A stretch of DNA of 64,000 nucleotides from Rosenbergiella australiborealis (GCF_018494035.1 NZ_JABBFO010000012.1:31816-95815), one strand, 5' to 3'; numbered from the stretch's first letter, positions 31,020 to 42,407 are shown. Program-made: numbers and translations. The notes: generated from the letters alone by a model not told the origin.

Positions 31020-32492
31020 TTATGCATGTTTTTCTCTCGATAAAATATCGAGGACAACGCCAATAAGTGTCGTCACAACGGCAACAATCATCCCCCCGCT
31101 AACCAACCACTGAGCCATAGGGAGATCAGGGAGGTGTAACAGGTACGTAAACAGCATGATGAGCAGTCCCGCTATCGCGAGTAGAGTGCCGACAAAAAAG
31201 CCTTTTGTCGTGAGGGAATAATAGAGCGGATAGCGAGATCGTGGAATAAAGTCAGCGCTGTCATCAACATGTTGTAGTGACGATTTTGCAGCACGTAACA
31301 AAAGTAATCCCGGCAAAGAGGCTAAAATGGTGAAGGCATAAAACCCTGACCAATGCCACATCTCAACTAACCATCCAGCTACCGGACCGACATAGACACG
31401 CCCCATTGCACTGAGTGCAGAGAGTAGTGCAAATTGTGTGGCAGAATAGCGTCGATGACACAATGACATTAAGAGCGCAACGGCCGCCGCTGTTCCCATT
31501 CCCCCACATAAGTTCTCAATAAATACAGCTGAACCCATAGACCATAAGTGGCTAGGCATTACCGTTAATAGCCAGTATGCAAGGTTACTGACGGCTTGCG
31601 CGATACCAAACACCATTAATGCGCGATAGAGGCTCCACTTTCTCATTAATGCCCCACCGTAAAGAGCGCCGATGATTGTGGCAATTAACCCCAGTGATTT
31701 ATTAACCAGTCCCACATCGGCGGCACTAAAGCCAAGGCCTCTTATCAAGAATGAAGTACTCAACGCCCCGGCGAATGCATCGCCTAACTTATAAAAGATA
31801 ATTAAGGTAATCATTAACCATGTATTGTTACGGTTAAAAAAGTCTTTTAAAGGATCTCGTATCGCTTGATGAAGAGAAAGTGGAGGGGTAACAGGTTGTA
31901 CTGGCTCTTTGGCAAGTAAGGTGCCCAGAAGCCCGAGACACATTAGCCCTGCCATTAAGTAATAGGTGTTATGCCAGCCAAGGTAACGATCAGCGAGCCA
32001 CAGAGCAACACCGCCTGAAACAAGCATGGCAATGCGATAGCCTAATACGGTGAGTGCAGCCCCCTTCCCACGCTCTTCAGCAGACAAAACATCCGTTTTC
32101 CATGCATCAAACACAATATCTTGTGAAGCAGAACAGAAAGCGATCGCGACGGCGAGTAAAGCTAATGCGAATAGCCCAGTCGTTGGGTTAATGGTTCCCA
32201 TTGCAGCAATGAGGAGGACGAGAATAATTTGGCAGACTAGCAGCCATCCTCTACGCCGACCGGAAAATGGAAGAGAATAACGATCCATCATGGGGGCCCA
32301 TAGAAATTTGAAAACATAGGCCTGGCCAACTAAGGAAAAAAAACCGATGGTTTTTAAATCGACATTTTCGACAGTCATCCACGCCTGTAACGTACCAGAC
32401 GTTAGCGCCAAAGGCAGACCAGAGGAAAAACCGAGTAGTAAGAGGACTAAGGTACTCCGAGAGAGGGTAATAGCTCGCAAAGGTATGGTCAT
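31020..32492 (-). CDS. ampG: Muropeptide permease AmpG
   Basis: MFS-type inner-membrane permease that imports GlcNAc-anhydroMurNAc muropeptides for cell-wall recycling. In many relatives it feeds the AmpC beta-lactamase induction pathway. It has 490 residues (E. coli 491). Signature regions include LLLLGFSSGLPLALTSGTLQAWM, FLWAPMMDRY and FDAWKTDVLSAEERG. It lies downstream of yajG in a leftward operon, as in E. coli, with a hairpin in the 42-base gap. Confidence 0.97.
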   Translation of the reverse strand: MTIPLRAITLSRSTLVLLLLGFSSGLPLALTSGTLQAWMTVENVDLKTIGFFSLVGQAYVFKFLWAPMMDRYSLPFSGRRRGWLLVCQIILVLLIAAMGTINPTTGLFALALLAVAIAFCSASQDIVFDAWKTDVLSAEERGKGAALTVLGYRIAMLVSGGVALWLADRYLGWHNTYYLMAGLMCLGLLGTLLAKEPVQPVTPPLSLHQAIRDPLKDFFNRNNTWLMITLIIFYKLGDAFAGALSTSFLIRGLGFSAADVGLVNKSLGLIATIIGALYGGALMRKWSLYRALMVFGIAQAVSNLAYWLLTVMPSHLWSMGSAVFIENLCGGMGTAAAVALLMSLCHRRYSATQFALLSALSAMGRVYVGPVAGWLVEMWHWSGFYAFTILASLPGLLLLRAAKSSLQHVDDSADFIPRSRYPLYYSLTTKGFFVGTLLAIAGLLIMLFTYLLHLPDLPMAQWLVSGGMIVAVVTTLIGVVLDILSREKHA

Positions 32493-32497
32493 GATCG

Positions 32498-32526
32498 ATG
32501 GCTGTATGCAGTAGACATACAGCCAT
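32498..32526 (-). terminator. Intercistronic hairpin between yajG and ampG
   Basis: An 11-bp perfect stem (ATGGCTGTATG / CATACAGCCAT) with a seven-base loop fills the gap. There is no T tract on the minus strand, so it more likely modulates read-through or RNA stability than terminates fully. Confidence 0.5.
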
Positions 32527-32534
32527 AGTATCAG

Positions 32535-33119
32535 TTAGTGCGCGTTTTGTTTAATAAACTCGTGAATCGAGGTGTCGTCAGCCATATCGCTGATCACATC
32601 AGAGAGCGCGCTATTAACGGCCGAGGTAATTTTGGCATTTGTTGCACTAAACGGCCCCTGAATGTTGTTGCTTTGACGATAAGTCTTAACCTGCTTATTG
32701 CCATTTTTAGCCGTAGCAGTAATGGAAATATCGGCTTGTGTCGTAATGCTATAACGGACATCTCCTTGTGTCACATCAGCATAAAGTTTGTTGACGATAA
32801 TTTGTAAGTCAACAGCACCCGATGGGCCGACCATATAGCCTCGTGCGGTCATCTGTTTCTCTAACACTTCCTGTAAAAGAAAACGAAGGTCGCGTGAAGG
32901 CGTTAATGTGACCAGCTGACCGTCACGATTTACTTTTGCCAGTGCTTGGTCAGAACGTTGGTCTGCGCCGTTGATACTGATAGTTATCCCCATCAAGCTA
33001 GGATCTTGTTGAGGTAAACGAATTTGGGGAGTTACGTCAATCGTATTGCTTGGCGCTGCGCAACCAGCCAGTAAAAATAGGGCTAGTAGTGGAAAACCAA
33101 ACTTTTTCAAAAGAGCCAT
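32535..33119 (-). CDS. yajG: YajG family lipoprotein
   Basis: Predicted lipoprotein with a signal peptide and lipobox LLAGC (Cys at residue 20). The mature part matches the YajG family (LipL/DUF repeat-like), with IDVTPQIRLPQQDPSL near the N terminus. It has 194 residues (E. coli 192). The function is unknown. It is divergent from bolA and upstream of ampG in a shared operon. Confidence 0.92.
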   Translation of the reverse strand: MALLKKFGFPLLALFLLAGCAAPSNTIDVTPQIRLPQQDPSLMGITISINGADQRSDQALAKVNRDGQLVTLTPSRDLRFLLQEVLEKQMTARGYMVGPSGAVDLQIIVNKLYADVTQGDVRYSITTQADISITATAKNGNKQVKTYRQSNNIQGPFSATNAKITSAVNSALSDVISDMADDTSIHEFIKQNAH

Positions 33120-33276
33120 GAATTTATCACTCGAGTATTCATTGAAAAATTAAACCGCTTATGCGGAACCGACACTAAAATAGCACGTTTTTTTTTCTCA
33201 AAAGTAGTCTGTAACAAGAAATAAACGCTACAATTTATTTTAGGTTATTGGATGCCTACTCAGCGAGGGACTTATT

Positions 33277-33591
33277 ATGATACGTCAGACGATTGAAGAT
33301 AAATTATTTCAGGCTTTTTCACCTTCTCACCTTGATGTGCAGAATGAGAGTTATCGCCATAATGTTGCGGCAGGCTCTGAAAGCCATTTCAAGGTGATTA
33401 TTGTCTCTGAACAGTTCGTGAATCAGCGCTTTCTTGCTCGCCACCGTGCTATTTACAGCACACTCTCGGCTGAGCTTGCCGGGGGGGTTCATGCCTTAGC
33501 ATTGCATACTTATACCCCTAAAGAATGGGCAGGATTACAAGATACCGTGCTATCTTCGCCGGATTGTCGAGGTGCAGGGCTCATTGCTTAA
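33277..33591 (+). CDS. bolA: BolA family transcriptional regulator
   Basis: Stress and stationary-phase protein that affects cell shape and envelope genes and partners with monothiol glutaredoxin. The class II KH-like fold is recognisable through [33 protein letters not shown] (about residues 32-65). It has 104 residues (E. coli 105). It lies divergent from yajG and upstream of tig, as in E. coli. The gearbox promoter of E. coli bolA could not be confirmed here. Confidence 0.97.
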   Translation: MIRQTIEDKLFQAFSPSHLDVQNESYRHNVAAGSESHFKVIIVSEQFVNQRFLARHRAIYSTLSAELAGGVHALALHTYTPKEWAGLQDTVLSSPDCRGAGLIA

Positions 33592-33691
33592 AAAATAGGC
33601 GTTTTTGATAATAGACTACCTGATTTATCTCAAAATATACCCTTGATTGATAAAATTTTCGTAGAATGTCTCCTCTCAACCCTGCCAATTC

Positions 33692-33720
33692 TCGACTCAT
33701 ATCGTTGATGCCGCTATAAT
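33692..33720 (+). promoter_or_regulatory. Sigma-70 promoter of tig
   Basis: TCGACT (-35) and a perfect TATAAT (-10, 33715-33720) are separated by 17 bases. The -10 is the loop of a GATGCCGC/GCGGCGTC inverted repeat (33707-33728). Confidence 0.75.
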
Positions 33721-33870
33721 GCGGCGTCTATTTTTCCAGAATGTCTTCGTGACGCTTCTGGTAACAGGGATGTTGTTCAAACCGTATCAACATATTCTGT
33801 TGCGGAACAGGGAGTCCTATTTCTGTTCATTATGAAGCTAATCGAGCACGTGATTTTTTGAGGTAACAAG

Positions 33871-35169
33871 ATGCAAGTTTCAGTTGAAACAACTCAGGGC
33901 CTAGGCCGTCGCATTACCATGACTATCCCTGCCGATAGCATTGAAGGTGCGGTGAAGAAAGAGCTGGTTGATATCGCGAAAAAAGCGCGTATTGATGGTT
34001 TCCGTAAAGGCAAAGTTCCAATGACCATCATTGAAAAGCGTTACGGTGCTTCTGCTCGTCAGGATGTTCTGGGCGAACTTATGTCACGTCATTTCATTGA
34101 TGCGATCATTAAAGAAAAAATTAATCCAGCGGGCGCGCCAAACTATGTTCCGGGTGAATATAAGTTAGGTGAAGATTTTACTTACTCTGTTGAGTTTGAA
34201 GTCTATCCAGAAGTAGAGCTTAAAGGCTTAGAAAACATCGAAATCGAAAAACCAGTGGTTGACGTTAACGACGAAGATGTTGATGCGATGTTGGACACTC
34301 TGCGTAAGCAGCAAGCTGATTGGAAAGAAACAGATAAAGCTGCTACAGCAGAAGACCGTGTAACGATCGACTTTTCTGGCTCTGTCGACGGTGAAGAATT
34401 TGAAGGCGGAAAATCAGCTGACTTCGTTCTTGCAATGGGTCAAGGCCGCATGATCCCTGGTTTTGAAGACGGTATCGTCGGACACAAAGCAGGCGAAGAA
34501 TTTACTATCGACGTCAAATTCCCAGAAGAGTACCACGCTGAGACTCTGAAAGGTAAAGACGCTAAGTTTGATATCGTTCTGAAAAAAGTGGAAGAGCGCG
34601 AGCTACCAGAATTGACAGAAGAGTTCATTAAGCGTTTTGGTGTGGCAGACGGTTCTGTTGAAGGCCTGCGTGCTGAAATCAGCAAAAATATGCAACGCGA
34701 ATTGAAAGGTGCAGTGCGTAATCGCATTAAAACTCAAGCGATTGATGGCTTAATCGCGCAAAATGAGATTGATGTGCCTGCAGCGCTTATTGACGGCGAA
34801 ATCGATGTTCTGCGTCGTCAAGCAGCACAACGCTTTGGTGGTAACGAGCAACAAGCGTTAGAACTGCCACGCGAGTTATTTGAAGAGCAAGCTAAACGTC
34901 GTGTTCAAGTTGGTTTACTGTTAGGTGAAGTTATCAACGTTAACGAACTGAAAGCTGATGAAGATCGTGTTAATACTATGATCGCTGATATGGCTGCTGC
35001 GTACGAAGATCCACAAGAAGTGATCGAATACTACAGCAAAAATAAAGAGATGATGAATAACATGCGTAACGTCGCCCTTGAAGAGCAAGCGGTCGATTTC
35101 ATCCTTGAAAAAGCTAAAGTTTCTGAAAAAGCGGCTAAGTTCCAAGAACTGATGAATCAACCTGCTTAA
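33871..35169 (+). CDS. tig: Trigger factor
   Basis: Ribosome-bound chaperone and peptidyl-prolyl isomerase that meets nascent chains. The ribosome-binding signature [12 protein letters not shown] is near residues 43-54, followed by an FKBP-type PPIase domain (about 150-240) and a helical chaperone body. It has 432 residues, as in E. coli. It has its own promoter and terminator, upstream of clpP. Confidence 0.99.
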   Translation: MQVSVETTQGLGRRITMTIPADSIEGAVKKELVDIAKKARIDGFRKGKVPMTIIEKRYGASARQDVLGELMSRHFIDAIIKEKINPAGAPNYVPGEYKLGEDFTYSVEFEVYPEVELKGLENIEIEKPVVDVNDEDVDAMLDTLRKQQADWKETDKAATAEDRVTIDFSGSVDGEEFEGGKSADFVLAMGQGRMIPGFEDGIVGHKAGEEFTIDVKFPEEYHAETLKGKDAKFDIVLKKVEERELPELTEEFIKRFGVADGSVEGLRAEISKNMQRELKGAVRNRIKTQAIDGLIAQNEIDVPAALIDGEIDVLRRQAAQRFGGNEQQALELPRELFEEQAKRRVQVGLLLGEVINVNELKADEDRVNTMIADMAAAYEDPQEVIEYYSKNKEMMNNMRNVALEEQAVDFILEKAKVSEKAAKFQELMNQPA

Positions 35170-35194
35170 GACGTAATAGCTTAGCTATTAAATT

Positions 35195-35227
35195 AGGCTC
35201 GTGATCTCAGGTCACGGGCCTTTTTTT
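35195..35227 (+). terminator. Rho-independent terminator after tig
   Basis: A 10-bp stem (AGGCTCGTGA / TCACGGGCCT, one G-T pair) is followed by seven T. A second small perfect hairpin (TAATAGC / GCTATTA) lies at 35174-35190. Confidence 0.92.
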
Positions 35228-35237
35228 CGAGCTACCC

Positions 35238-35266
35238 CTTGAAAAGAATTTTCTTAACCGCAGTAA
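35238..35266 (+). promoter_or_regulatory. Candidate sigma-32 promoter of clpP
   Basis: A perfect CTTGAA -35 at 35238-35243 is followed after 14 bases by CCGCAGTAA, a partial match to CCCCATNTA. clpP is a heat-shock gene in E. coli. The -10 is weak. Confidence 0.5.
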
Positions 35267-35390
35267 TCTACTTCGCGTATTAATAAAAACCTTGTTATGC
35301 TTGAATCAATGTAAAATAAACGCTGCATTATTGGCTGCTGTTAATTTAGGCGACAAGCGTTGCTCAAGAAATTTACCCAGGAGATGGTTT

Positions 35391-36014
35391 ATGTCATACA
35401 GTAATCAACCCGAAATGACGCCGGCCCAAATGGCTTTGGTTCCCATGGTTGTCGAGCAAACCTCGCGCGGTGAACGTTCTTACGATATTTATTCTCGTTT
35501 ATTAAAAGAACGCGTTATTTTTATGACCGGTCAGGTTGAAGACCATATGGCAAACTTGATCGTCGCACAGATGCTCTTTCTTGAGGCTGAGAATCCAGAG
35601 AAAGATATTTACCTATACATTAACTCACCAGGTGGTGTGATCACTGCGGGAATGTCTATTTATGACACCATGCAGTTTATCAAACCTGACGTCAGCACTA
35701 TCTGTATGGGGCAAGCCTGTTCGATGGGCGCATTCCTGTTGACTGCCGGTGCTGAAGGTAAACGTTTTTGCCTACCTAACTCGCGCGTCATGATTCATCA
35801 GCCTCTTGGTGGTTACCAAGGTCAGGCAACCGACATTGAAATTCATGCTAAAGAAATATTGAAAGTGAAACAGCGTATGAATGAATTGATGGCCAAGCAT
35901 ACGGGTAAATCATTAGAAGAGATTGAGCGCGACACTGAGCGTGATCGTTTCCTTTCTGCGGCGGAAGCCGTCGACTATGGGCTGGTCGACTCAATCTTAA
36001 CTCATCGCCAGTAA
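35391..36014 (+). CDS. clpP: ATP-dependent Clp protease proteolytic subunit
   Basis: Serine peptidase that forms the double-ring chamber used by ClpX and ClpA. The catalytic Ser is in QACSMGAF, the His in MIHQPLGG and the Asp in ERDTERDRF. The start MSYSNQPEM with AGGAGA upstream was chosen; the longer frame to 35292 is unlikely. It has 207 residues, as in E. coli, including a short propeptide before [10 protein letters not shown]. The residue next to the catalytic Ser is Cys where E. coli has Ala. clpX follows after 91 bases. Confidence 0.98.
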   Translation: MSYSNQPEMTPAQMALVPMVVEQTSRGERSYDIYSRLLKERVIFMTGQVEDHMANLIVAQMLFLEAENPEKDIYLYINSPGGVITAGMSIYDTMQFIKPDVSTICMGQACSMGAFLLTAGAEGKRFCLPNSRVMIHQPLGGYQGQATDIEIHAKEILKVKQRMNELMAKHTGKSLEEIERDTERDRFLSAAEAVDYGLVDSILTHRQ

Positions 36015-36105
36015 GGGTGTTGAGCAAATTTGAAATATTGAACGTCGAGCTTATTAATTGTGATTGATAATGCTGGCATTGATAACACTGAGAAGAGGCT
36101 AACTG

Positions 36106-37377
36106 ATGACTGATAAGCGCAAAGAGGGTTCAGGTAAATTGCTGTACTGCTCTTTCTGCGGCAAAAGCCAGCATGAAGTGCGTAAACTAATTGCCGGACC
36201 GTCAGTGTATATCTGCGATGAATGTGTTGATTTATGTAACGACATTATTCGTGAAGAGATAAAAGAAGTTGCTCCACATCGCGAGCGCAATGCACTGCCG
36301 ACACCGCGCGAGATCCGTACGCATCTCGATGATTATGTGATTGGCCAAGAAAAGGCGAAGAAAGTTCTTTCTGTGGCAGTTTACAATCACTATAAGCGTT
36401 TACGTAATGGCGATACATCAAACGGTGTCGAACTCGGTAAAAGCAATATCTTACTGATTGGGCCAACGGGAAGCGGTAAAACATTACTCGCAGAAACGTT
36501 GGCACGTCTCCTTGATGTTCCTTTTACTATGGCGGATGCAACAACGTTGACAGAAGCAGGTTATGTCGGTGAAGACGTTGAAAACATCATCCAAAAACTG
36601 CTCCAAAAATGCGATTACGACGTTGAAAAAGCGCAACGTGGTATCGTCTATATTGATGAAATTGATAAAATTTCACGTAAATCGGATAACCCATCGATCA
36701 CCCGTGATGTTTCGGGTGAGGGCGTACAGCAAGCTCTTCTAAAACTGATTGAAGGCACAGTTGCAGCCGTCCCACCACAGGGAGGACGTAAGCATCCACA
36801 ACAAGAATTTTTACAGGTTGATACCTCTAAAATTCTCTTTATCTGTGGGGGTGCGTTTGCGGGCTTAGATAAGGTTATCGCACAACGCGTGGAGACGGGT
36901 TCAGGCATTGGTTTTGGTGCGACGGTTAAAGACCCTTCCAAAAAAGCCGCTGAAGGGCAGTTATTGGCGCAAGCTGAACCGGAGGATTTGATTAAGTTTG
37001 GTCTCATCCCTGAGTTTATTGGCCGTTTACCCGTTGTGGCAACGCTGAGTGAATTAAGCGAAGAAGCCTTAATCCAAATTCTGCGTGAACCTAAAAATGC
37101 GCTAACTAAGCAATATCAAGCGCTGTTTAGCCTTGAAGGCGCAGAGTTAGAGTTTAGTGAGCAAGCGTTAGTGGCTATCGCTGAAAAGGCAATGAGTCGT
37201 AAGACCGGCGCGCGTGGACTGCGTTCCATCGTCGAAGCCGCATTGCTGGAAACCATGTATGAACTTCCTTCTACTGAAGGCGTTGAAAAAGTGATTATTG
37301 ACGAAAATGTGATTACTGGGCGCGCCGAGCCAACGCTTATCTATACCCAGCAAGAAGCGCAAGCCTCTGGCGAATAG
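36106..37377 (+). CDS. clpX: ATP-dependent Clp protease unfoldase ClpX
   Basis: AAA+ unfoldase that delivers tagged substrates to ClpP. The N-terminal zinc domain has CSFC and CDECVDLC (residues 15-43). Walker A is GPTGSGKT, the pore loop GYVGEDV, Walker B VYIDEIDK and the RKH loop GGRKHPQQ. It has 423 residues (E. coli 424). It lies directly after clpP and ends at a strong terminator before lon. Confidence 0.99.
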   Translation: MTDKRKEGSGKLLYCSFCGKSQHEVRKLIAGPSVYICDECVDLCNDIIREEIKEVAPHRERNALPTPREIRTHLDDYVIGQEKAKKVLSVAVYNHYKRLRNGDTSNGVELGKSNILLIGPTGSGKTLLAETLARLLDVPFTMADATTLTEAGYVGEDVENIIQKLLQKCDYDVEKAQRGIVYIDEIDKISRKSDNPSITRDVSGEGVQQALLKLIEGTVAAVPPQGGRKHPQQEFLQVDTSKILFICGGAFAGLDKVIAQRVETGSGIGFGATVKDPSKKAAEGQLLAQAEPEDLIKFGLIPEFIGRLPVVATLSELSEEALIQILREPKNALTKQYQALFSLEGAELEFSEQALVAIAEKAMSRKTGARGLRSIVEAALLETMYELPSTEGVEKVIIDENVITGRAEPTLIYTQQEAQASGE

Positions 37378-37408
37378 TTAGCTAGGTACGAATAGCGATA
37401 GGTCGATA

Positions 37409-37439
37409 AAAGGGGAAATGTAATTTCCCCTTTATTTTT
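37409..37439 (+). terminator. Rho-independent terminator after clpX
   Basis: An 11-bp stem (AAAGGGGAAAT / ATTTCCCCTTT) is followed by ATTTTT. Confidence 0.9.
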
Positions 37440-37453
37440 CTAACCTATAGACC

Positions 37454-37482
37454 GTTGAATATCATAATATCATCCCCATATC
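37454..37482 (+). promoter_or_regulatory. Sigma-32 (heat-shock) promoter of lon
   Basis: GTTGAA (-35) and CCCCATAT (-10) are separated by 14 bases, matching the RpoH consensus CTTGAA-N13/14-CCCCATNT except at one -35 base. Confidence 0.85.
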
Positions 37483-37558
37483 TTAATCATCTAGACGTGG
37501 TAAGCCATTGAATAAGGCCTATCACAATCCGGCGGAAATTAAACTAAGAGAGAGCTCT

Positions 37559-39916
37559 ATGACTTCTGAGCGTTCCGAACACATTGACATTCCCGTGTTG
37601 CCTTTACGCGATGTAGTGGTTTATCCGCACATGGTGATACCGTTATTCGTTGGGCGTGAAAAATCTATTCGCTGCTTAGAATCGGCGATGGAAAATGATA
37701 AGAAAATCCTGCTGGTAGCGCAAAAAGAAGCGACAACAGACGAGCCAAGCATCGACGATCTCTTTACCGTCGGTACCGTCGCTTCTGTCTTGCAAATGCT
37801 CAAACTTCCAGACGGCACGGTCAAAGTACTGGTTGAAGGGGTTCAACGTGCGACACTGACTTCGCTCGATGACAGCCAAGAGTTTTTTACTGCTCAAATC
37901 GCGTACATTGATAGCCCTGAAATTGATGATAGCGAGCAAGAAGTTTTAATTCGGGCGGCAATTAGTCAATTTGAAGGCTACATCAAACTTAATAAAAAAA
38001 TCCCGCCAGAAGTCCTAACTTCGTTAAACAATCTTGAGGATGCCGCGCGTCTCGCGGATACCATCGCTGCGCATATGCCGCTTAAATTGGCAGATAAGCA
38101 ATCGGTATTGGAAATGTCAGACGTTAATCAACGTCTTGAATACCTGATGGCGATGATGGAATCAGAGATTGATTTACTGCAAGTTGAAAAACGCATTCGT
38201 AACCGCGTCAAAAAACAGATGGAAAAGAGTCAGCGTGAGTATTACCTGAATGAGCAAATGAAAGCTATTCAGAAGGAACTCGGCGAGATGGATGACGTTC
38301 CTGATGAGTTTGAAGCGCTGAAACGTAAGATTGATGAAGCGAAAATGCCGACTGAAGCGAAAGAAAAAGCGGAGGCAGAACTCCAAAAATTGAAGATGAT
38401 GTCTCCGATGTCCGCTGAGGCAACGGTCGTTCGTGGTTATATTGACTGGATGGTACAAGTTCCTTGGGTTGCGCGTAGCAAAGTCAAAAAAGATTTGGTT
38501 AAAGCACAAGAAACCTTAGATAAAGACCATTTTGGCTTAGATCGTGTTAAAGATCGCATTCTTGAATATCTCGCGGTACAAAGCCGTGTGAACAAAATCC
38601 GCGGACCCATTTTGTGCTTAGTTGGCCCCCCGGGTGTGGGTAAAACCTCGTTAGGTCAATCCATCGCTAAGGCAACGGGCCGTAAGTACGTTCGTATGGC
38701 CTTGGGGGGAGTACGTGATGAAGCGGAAATCCGCGGTCACCGTCGTACCTATATTGGTTCAATGCCGGGTAAACTCATTCAGAAAATGGCGAAAGTAGGG
38801 GTACGTAATCCACTCTTTTTACTGGATGAAATTGATAAGATGTCTGCAGATATGCGTGGCGACCCCGCTTCTGCATTGCTAGAAGTCTTAGATCCAGAGC
38901 AAAACAGTGCGTTTAACGATCACTACCTCGAAGTGGACTACGACCTGTCCGATGTAATGTTTGTGGCGACGTCTAACTCCATGAATATTCCGGGTCCATT
39001 GCTGGATCGTATGGAGGTTATCCGCCTTTCGGGTTATACCGAAGATGAGAAACTGAATATTGCAAAAGACCATCTGCTTCCTAAACAAATGGAACGTAAT
39101 GCGCTAAAAACCGGCGAATTGACGGTTGAGGATAGCGCTATTATGGGTATTATTCGTTTTTATACCCGTGAAGCGGGTGTGCGTAGCCTAGAACGGGAAC
39201 TGTCTAAACTGTGCCGTAAAGCCGTAAAAGCACTGTTATTAGATAAGAAACTCAAGCACATTACGATCAACGCTGAAAACCTCAGTGATTATTTGGGCGT
39301 CCAGCGTTTTGATTATGGTCGAGCTGACGAGAAAAACCGTATTGGTGAAGTGACTGGTTTAGCGTGGACTGAAGTTGGTGGCGATTTATTAACCATTGAA
39401 ACAGCGAGTGTGCCAGGCAAAGGTAAGCTGTCCTACACCGGTTCTCTGGGTGAGGTAATGCAAGAGTCTATTCAGGCAGCGATGACGGTGGTGCGTTCTC
39501 GTGCAGAATCATTAGGTATTAATAATGATTTCTACGAAAAACGTGATATCCACGTGCATGTTCCTGAAGGCGCAACGCCAAAAGATGGTCCGAGCGCGGG
39601 TATTGCAATGTGTACCGCTTTAGTGTCGAGCCTTACCGGTAATCCGGTCAAAGCTGAAGTTGCGATGACCGGGGAAATTACACTGCGTGGTCAAGTCTTA
39701 CCGATTGGCGGACTAAAAGAAAAACTGTTGGCTGCACATCGTGGTGGTATTAAAACGGTATTAATTCCATTTGAGAATAAACGCGACTTGGAAGAGATCC
39801 CTGAAAACGTTATCGCAGACTTGAGTATTCATCCAGTCAAGACAATCGATGAAGTATTAAAATTCGCCCTAGAACGCGCACCGGAAGGGATTGAAGTTGT
39901 TGGCGCGTCAGCTTAA
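37559..39916 (+). CDS. lon: ATP-dependent protease Lon
   Basis: AAA+ protease degrading misfolded and regulatory proteins. An N-terminal LON domain ([24 protein letters not shown]) and a coiled coil precede the ATPase with Walker [10 protein letters not shown] (about residues 355-363). The protease domain has catalytic Ser in [10 protein letters not shown] and Lys in [16 protein letters not shown]. The start [12 protein letters not shown] was chosen by family; the frame extends 17 codons upstream to 37508. It has 785 residues (E. coli 784). It is under a heat-shock promoter. Confidence 0.99.
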   Translation: MTSERSEHIDIPVLPLRDVVVYPHMVIPLFVGREKSIRCLESAMENDKKILLVAQKEATTDEPSIDDLFTVGTVASVLQMLKLPDGTVKVLVEGVQRATLTSLDDSQEFFTAQIAYIDSPEIDDSEQEVLIRAAISQFEGYIKLNKKIPPEVLTSLNNLEDAARLADTIAAHMPLKLADKQSVLEMSDVNQRLEYLMAMMESEIDLLQVEKRIRNRVKKQMEKSQREYYLNEQMKAIQKELGEMDDVPDEFEALKRKIDEAKMPTEAKEKAEAELQKLKMMSPMSAEATVVRGYIDWMVQVPWVARSKVKKDLVKAQETLDKDHFGLDRVKDRILEYLAVQSRVNKIRGPILCLVGPPGVGKTSLGQSIAKATGRKYVRMALGGVRDEAEIRGHRRTYIGSMPGKLIQKMAKVGVRNPLFLLDEIDKMSADMRGDPASALLEVLDPEQNSAFNDHYLEVDYDLSDVMFVATSNSMNIPGPLLDRMEVIRLSGYTEDEKLNIAKDHLLPKQMERNALKTGELTVEDSAIMGIIRFYTREAGVRSLERELSKLCRKAVKALLLDKKLKHITINAENLSDYLGVQRFDYGRADEKNRIGEVTGLAWTEVGGDLLTIETASVPGKGKLSYTGSLGEVMQESIQAAMTVVRSRAESLGINNDFYEKRDIHVHVPEGATPKDGPSAGIAMCTALVSSLTGNPVKAEVAMTGEITLRGQVLPIGGLKEKLLAAHRGGIKTVLIPFENKRDLEEIPENVIADLSIHPVKTIDEVLKFALERAPEGIEVVGASA

Positions 39917-39929
39917 CATGACAAACCTA

Positions 39930-39954
39930 TCGAATACCGAGGTTCGGTATTCGA
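39930..39954 (+). terminator. Hairpin after lon
   Basis: A perfect 11-bp stem (TCGAATACCGA / TCGGTATTCGA) with a GGT loop lies 13 bases after the lon stop. No T tract follows. Confidence 0.5.
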
Positions 39955-40094
39955 GTTAAACAATCATAAGTTGATTTTTGTAGGCTATTCAGAGCATTTA
40001 CGTTGTTTCAAGCGTCGATGCCTGCTATAACAAGCAGCTCATAAGTGAGAGAGGATACTCTCTAGCGACATGAAATAATAAAGGGGATGTTAAC

Positions 40095-40367
40095 GTGAAT
40101 AAATCACAATTGGTTGATAAAATTGCTGCTGATGCAGATATTTCCAAAGCAGCTGCAGGACGTGTTTTAGACGCATTTATTGGTGCGGTAACTGAATCAT
40201 TAAAAGCTGGTGATGATGTTGCGCTAGTGGGTTTTGGTACTTTTGCAGTCAAAGAGCGTGCTGAACGTACCGGTCGTAACCCACAAACGGGTAAAGAAAT
40301 TACAATCCCAGCGGGTAAAGTACCTAGCTTCCGTGCAGGTAAAGGATTAAAAGACTCAGTTAACTGA
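40095..40367 (+). CDS. hupB: DNA-binding protein HU-beta
   Basis: Small histone-like protein that bends and compacts DNA, as a heterodimer with HU-alpha. It has 90 residues, as in E. coli. The start is GTG after an AAGGGGATG-containing ribosome-binding region. The DNA-binding arm [24 protein letters not shown] is intact. It lies between lon and ppiD, as in E. coli. Confidence 0.99.
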   Translation: MNKSQLVDKIAADADISKAAAGRVLDAFIGAVTESLKAGDDVALVGFGTFAVKERAERTGRNPQTGKEITIPAGKVPSFRAGKGLKDSVN

Positions 40368-40436
40368 GTTTTGCTAAACCATGAAACTATTTCTTTCATG
40401 GAATGAGGACGCGATAACGCTTCTCATGTAACATAT

Positions 40437-40463
40437 AGGCACATCAAGCGATGTGCCTTTTTT
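40437..40463 (+). terminator. Rho-independent terminator after hupB
   Basis: A 9-bp stem (AGGCACATC / GATGTGCCT) with an AAGC loop is followed by a T run. Confidence 0.92.
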
Positions 40464-40538
40464 ATGGTGAGTATAGCTGCTCCCCCGGGCCACATCGGTC
40501 AGCGTTAAATTTACACTACAGTGGAGTGTTGCCAAATC

Positions 40539-42407
40539 ATGATGGATAATTTACGCTCAGCGTCCAACCACGTTGCGCTTAAAATCATACTGGGAATCAT
40601 CATTATTTCGTTTGTGCTGACGGGAGTCAGTAATTACTTAATCGGTGGAACCCATGACTATGCTGCCAAAGTTAATGGCGAGACGATTAGTCGGGCTCAA
40701 TTCGAGAATGCGTTCAATAACGAGCGAGCTCGCCAGCAGCAGCAATTGGGCGACCAATATGCACAACTTGCAGCAAACGAGCAATTTCTGCAACAGCTCC
40801 GCCAGCAAGCCCTTTCTCAGCTCATTGATCAAACGCTATTACAGCAATACGTCCATAAATTAAATTTAACAGTAACGGATGAACAGATTAAGCAGGCGAT
40901 TTTCGCGGTTCCCCAATTCCAAACAAATGGTCACTTCGATAATGCGCTGTATAATTCTGTATTAAATAGTGTTGGTTATAAGCCTGCTCAATACGCGGCA
41001 TCATTGCGAAACAGTCTACCAAATCAACAGTTAGCTCAAGCCATAGGCAATACCGATTTCCTGCTGAAAGGCGAAGCTGACCAACTTGTTAATTTAGTTT
41101 CTCAACAGCGCCAGATACGTCAAGCCGTTATTGATGTGAATGCATTGGCGGCGAAACAGCAGGTTAATGCTGACGAAATCAATAGCTACTATCAAGCACA
41201 TCAGGCCGACTTTAAAATTCCTGAGCAGTTTAAAGTTAGCTATATAAAACTTGATGCTAAAGCGATGGAAAAAACGCCAAGCGAACAAGATATTCAAGCT
41301 TGGTATGACAACCATAAAACTGATTACAGCCAACAAGCCCGTCAGCGTTATAGTGTTATTCAAGTCAAAACTGAGCAACAAGCTAATGATGTGCTAAAGC
41401 AATTACATGATGGCGCTAACTTTGCTGATCTTGCCCGACAATATTCACAAGATCCCGTTTCCGCTAAACAAGGTGGTGATCTAGGTTGGATGGAAATGGA
41501 CGCAGTTCCCGAAGAGTTGACCTCGGCGAAACTTTCAACGAAAGGTGAAATTTCCGGTGTGATTAAAAGCTCAGTCGGTGACTTGATTGTGCGTTTAGAC
41601 GACGTACAACCTGAACAACTGCAACCCCTTTCTGCCGTGCATCAAGCTGTGGCTGATAAAGTGCGACAAGATGCCGCAATCACCCAATTCTATGCACTTC
41701 AACAAAAGGTTAATGATGCCGCAAGCAACGATAATGACTCTTTAGCTGGTGCAGAACAAGTTGCGGGCACTAAAGCGGTTGAAACATCTTGGTTTACTCA
41801 GCAATCCGTACCAAGTGAACTAAACTTCGATGCGGTCAAAGACGTGATTTTCAATGGTAGTTTGCTGGGCGCACAAGGCACACCGGGTAGTAACTCAAGT
41901 ATCATTACCGTTGATGGTAATCGTGCTTTTGTGGTGCGGATCACCGCACATCAACCGGTGTCAGTCAAACCGCAATCGGAAGTTACCGGACAAATTACCG
42001 ATGCTATTAAACATGATAAGGCCTTAGCTGTCGCTAAAGCAGAAGCCGAGTCCATTGTTGCTGAGTTAGGGCAAGGAAAACAAACGCGTCTTACTCAAGC
42101 CGGCATTCAGTTTGGTGCTTCTCAAACGCTACAACGTAATCAGCAATCTGCGGTAACCGAAACGGTATTTAATTTAACGCCACCACAAGGAAATACCCCA
42201 AGCTATGGTTTTACTCAAGATAATGCGGGCAACGTGGTAATTATTGCGTTAGATAAGGTAACAACTGGCGATATGCCTGCCGAGCAAAGAGCGCAAATGG
42301 TTGAAGGTATTACTCAAAACAATGCCCAACTTATTTTCATGGCCCTTTTAGAGCAATTGCGACAAGAGGCAAAGATTAAATATGGTGACGCTTTACAATT
42401 ACAGTAA
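40539..42407 (+). CDS. ppiD: Periplasmic chaperone PpiD
   Basis: Inner-membrane anchored periplasmic chaperone with a parvulin-like domain; it associates with the Sec translocon. One N-terminal membrane helix (about residues 15-36), a SurA-like N domain and a parvulin domain (about 265-355) are visible. The start is the MMDNLRSA position; the frame extends six codons upstream. It has 622 residues (E. coli 623). The parvulin domain of E. coli PpiD is reported inactive. A terminator follows. Confidence 0.97.
   Translation: MMDNLRSASNHVALKIILGIIIISFVLTGVSNYLIGGTHDYAAKVNGETISRAQFENAFNNERARQQQQLGDQYAQLAANEQFLQQLRQQALSQLIDQTLLQQYVHKLNLTVTDEQIKQAIFAVPQFQTNGHFDNALYNSVLNSVGYKPAQYAASLRNSLPNQQLAQAIGNTDFLLKGEADQLVNLVSQQRQIRQAVIDVNALAAKQQVNADEINSYYQAHQADFKIPEQFKVSYIKLDAKAMEKTPSEQDIQAWYDNHKTDYSQQARQRYSVIQVKTEQQANDVLKQLHDGANFADLARQYSQDPVSAKQGGDLGWMEMDAVPEELTSAKLSTKGEISGVIKSSVGDLIVRLDDVQPEQLQPLSAVHQAVADKVRQDAAITQFYALQQKVNDAASNDNDSLAGAEQVAGTKAVETSWFTQQSVPSELNFDAVKDVIFNGSLLGAQGTPGSNSSIITVDGNRAFVVRITAHQPVSVKPQSEVTGQITDAIKHDKALAVAKAEAESIVAELGQGKQTRLTQAGIQFGASQTLQRNQQSAVTETVFNLTPPQGNTPSYGFTQDNAGNVVIIALDKVTTGDMPAEQRAQMVEGITQNNAQLIFMALLEQLRQEAKIKYGDALQLQ

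Noticed and set aside
34440-34727. Antisense frame in tig, and similar ones in clpX, lon and htpG
   Set aside because: Shadows of conserved genes with normal codon use; no separate signals.
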